Shown piece by piece: positions 5,133-6,393 of a DNA stretch of 6,393 nucleotides; position 1 is the stretch's first letter; each line of letters opens with the position of its first letter. The notes beneath the pieces are model-generated. The model ran no database searches. It worked only from the letters and a program-made list of their open reading frames with translations, and was not told the DNA's origin. The translations under genes were made by a program, and so were the position numbers. The DNA comes from Clostridiales bacterium UBA1763 (lineage in GTDB: Bacteria; Bacillota; Clostridia; Oscillospirales; Oscillospiraceae), in assembly GCA_002314685.1 (NCBI GenBank), contig DCHB01000077.1, positions 1-6,393 on the forward strand, given 5' to 3'.

Positions 5133-6344
5133 ATGTCAACTGCAGTTAATCCTTATGAAAAAAGCAAGCTGTGCGGCGTTTCGCTGCCCACAAGAATTAT
5201 CCGTTCCGCAACTCACGAGGGTATGGCGGACGAAAACGGCAAGCCCACCGAGCAGCTTACAAAGCTGTATGAAAGATATGCGCGTAACGGCGTAGGTCTT
5301 ATAATTACGGGCTATATGGGCATATCTCAGCAGGGTAAATGCCCGCTTTACAACATGACCATGATAAATTCCGACGCGCTTATTCCCGCATGGAAGGAGC
5401 TTACTGACCGCGTTCATGCCGCAGGTGCACCGATTTTTGCACAGATTGCTCATTCGGGCAGACAGACGCGCAAAAAGGTCACGGGCGAAAAGACCGTTGC
5501 CCCCTCACCCATTCGCGATTTTTTGTATTGGGAGACCTTGCCTCACAGACTTTCCACTAAGGAAATCCACAAAATTTGCGACGATTTTGCCGCCGCGGCA
5601 CTGCGTGCAAAGAAAGCGGGCTTTGACGGCGTACAGCTTCACTGCGCACACGGCTATCTTCTGCACGGCTTCTTGTCCCCGCACACAAACAAGCGCCGCG
5701 ACAAATGGGGCGGCACTACTGAAAAGCGCTTCCGCATTGTCGGAGAGGCTATCGAGAAAATGCGTGCACTCGTCGGCGATTTCCCGATTATCGTGAAAAT
5801 AAGCTCATCCGAAAAGGAGCGCGACGGCTTAAATCCCGAGGAAGCGCTGAAAATCGCCGTTCTTATGGAAAAAGCAGGCGTTGACGGCATCGAGGTTTCC
5901 TGCGGCAGAGCAAGCGAGGGCTTCAATATGTCTCGCGGCGGCTTCCCGTACGAGATTATGTGCACGGATAACTTCCGCTTTGAGATGTTCCCGAAATTCA
6001 CATGGCCCGTGCTCAAGCCCTTTATGAAGTTTATCTTCAAAAGTCCCCTGCCCCTGTTTAACTACAACGTCGATACCTCCGAGATGATTAAAAAGGCGGT
6101 TAAAATTCCCGTTATCGTCTGCGGCGGTATCCGCAGTGCAAGTGACATTGAGAGCATACTTTGTAGCGGTAAGGCTGATTTTGTTTCCATGTCCCGTCCG
6201 TTTATTTGTGAGCCTAATCTCGTCAAGAAGCTCCGTGACGGCGTACAGACCGACGCTCGCTGTATTAACTGCAACTACTGTCTTATGGGTGCTGAGCGCA
6301 GACCGCTTCGCTGTTACTACGGTCAGCTTCCCGAAGAAAACTAA
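5133..6344 (+). CDS. Old Yellow Enzyme-type NADH:flavin oxidoreductase, short form
   Basis: This is a TIM-barrel, FMN-binding ene-reductase-like protein that uses NAD(P)H to reduce an unknown, probably alpha,beta-unsaturated, substrate. Family motifs are RIIRSATHEGMAD (21-33), AQIAHSGRQ (103-111), HCAHGYLLHGFLSPHTNKR (170-188) followed by DKWGG (190-194), the barrel Lys in IVKISSS (220-226), and the FMN-phosphate sites CGGIRS (330-335) and SMSRPFICEP (352-361). After the barrel come Cys377, 380, 383 and 394, which resemble the 4Fe-4S ligands of 2,4-dienoyl-CoA reductase, but the flavodoxin/NAD-binding half of that enzyme is absent. The 403-aa start at 5133 is chosen over an upstream in-frame ATG at 4986 because AAAGGAG lies nine bases before it, the extra 49 residues are not family-like, and the protein begins MSTAVNPYEK as expected. 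It is monocistronic in this window. Confidence 0.93.
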   Translation: MSTAVNPYEKSKLCGVSLPTRIIRSATHEGMADENGKPTEQLTKLYERYARNGVGLIITGYMGISQQGKCPLYNMTMINSDALIPAWKELTDRVHAAGAPIFAQIAHSGRQTRKKVTGEKTVAPSPIRDFLYWETLPHRLSTKEIHKICDDFAAAALRAKKAGFDGVQLHCAHGYLLHGFLSPHTNKRRDKWGGTTEKRFRIVGEAIEKMRALVGDFPIIVKISSSEKERDGLNPEEALKIAVLMEKAGVDGIEVSCGRASEGFNMSRGGFPYEIMCTDNFRFEMFPKFTWPVLKPFMKFIFKSPLPLFNYNVDTSEMIKKAVKIPVIVCGGIRSASDIESILCSGKADFVSMSRPFICEPNLVKKLRDGVQTDARCINCNYCLMGAERRPLRCYYGQLPEEN

Positions 6345-6393
6345 GAACAAATTCAAAAATCAGGTTGCTTTGAACTGCCCCAGATTATGCGGA

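Noticed and set aside
6345..6393. Possible terminator or start of another gene after the oxidoreductase
   Set aside because: No convincing stem with a T-run and no ribosome binding site with a start codon is visible in these 49 bases.

Overview
The window reads as a chromosome segment from a low-to-mid GC Firmicute, most likely a gut-type member of the Clostridia (Oscillospiraceae/Lachnospiraceae-like). This rests on strong GGAGG-type ribosome binding sites before almost every gene, AT-rich intergenic regions, a one-piece tmRNA and clostridial-looking small genes. The genus cannot be named from this sequence alone.

Layout. Positions 1-1443 hold a minus-strand quality-control cluster, transcribed smpB -> cyclophilin -> ssrA (tmRNA); the tmRNA 3' CCA is exactly at position 1. 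Positions 1472-3386 hold an AT-rich accessory cassette. An XRE-type repressor (3131-3349, +) is divergent from a minus-strand operon of three tiny cysteine-rich proteins (61, 37 and 49 aa) followed by a membrane-anchored Sel1/TPR-like protein (308 aa). The cassette ends at a strong hairpin on each side. Positions 3391-4983 encode peptide release factor 3 (prfC, minus). Positions 5133-6344 encode a short Old Yellow Enzyme-type flavin oxidoreductase (+). The final 49 bases (6345-6393) show nothing I can name.

How it fits together. SmpB and tmRNA form the trans-translation ribosome-rescue pair, and RF3 recycles class I release factors, so the cassette lies between two translation-termination/rescue loci. 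The 108 bp between the repressor and the small-protein operon carries a perfect 40 bp palindrome made of two copies of the dyad ACTCAAnnnTTGAGT. One copy lies in the spacer of a near-consensus minus-strand promoter (TTGACA, 17 bp, TAAAAT). The other lies in the spacer of a weaker plus-strand promoter. The simplest reading is that the XRE protein represses itself and the operon together.

The most interesting part is this cassette: a switch-controlled set of three Cys-pair mini-proteins plus a Sel1 scaffold predicted to face the cytoplasm. Its function cannot be assigned from sequence. The other notable point is the tmRNA tag frame, which ends NNNNTVLLAA and has no Ala or Gly codon at the expected resume position.
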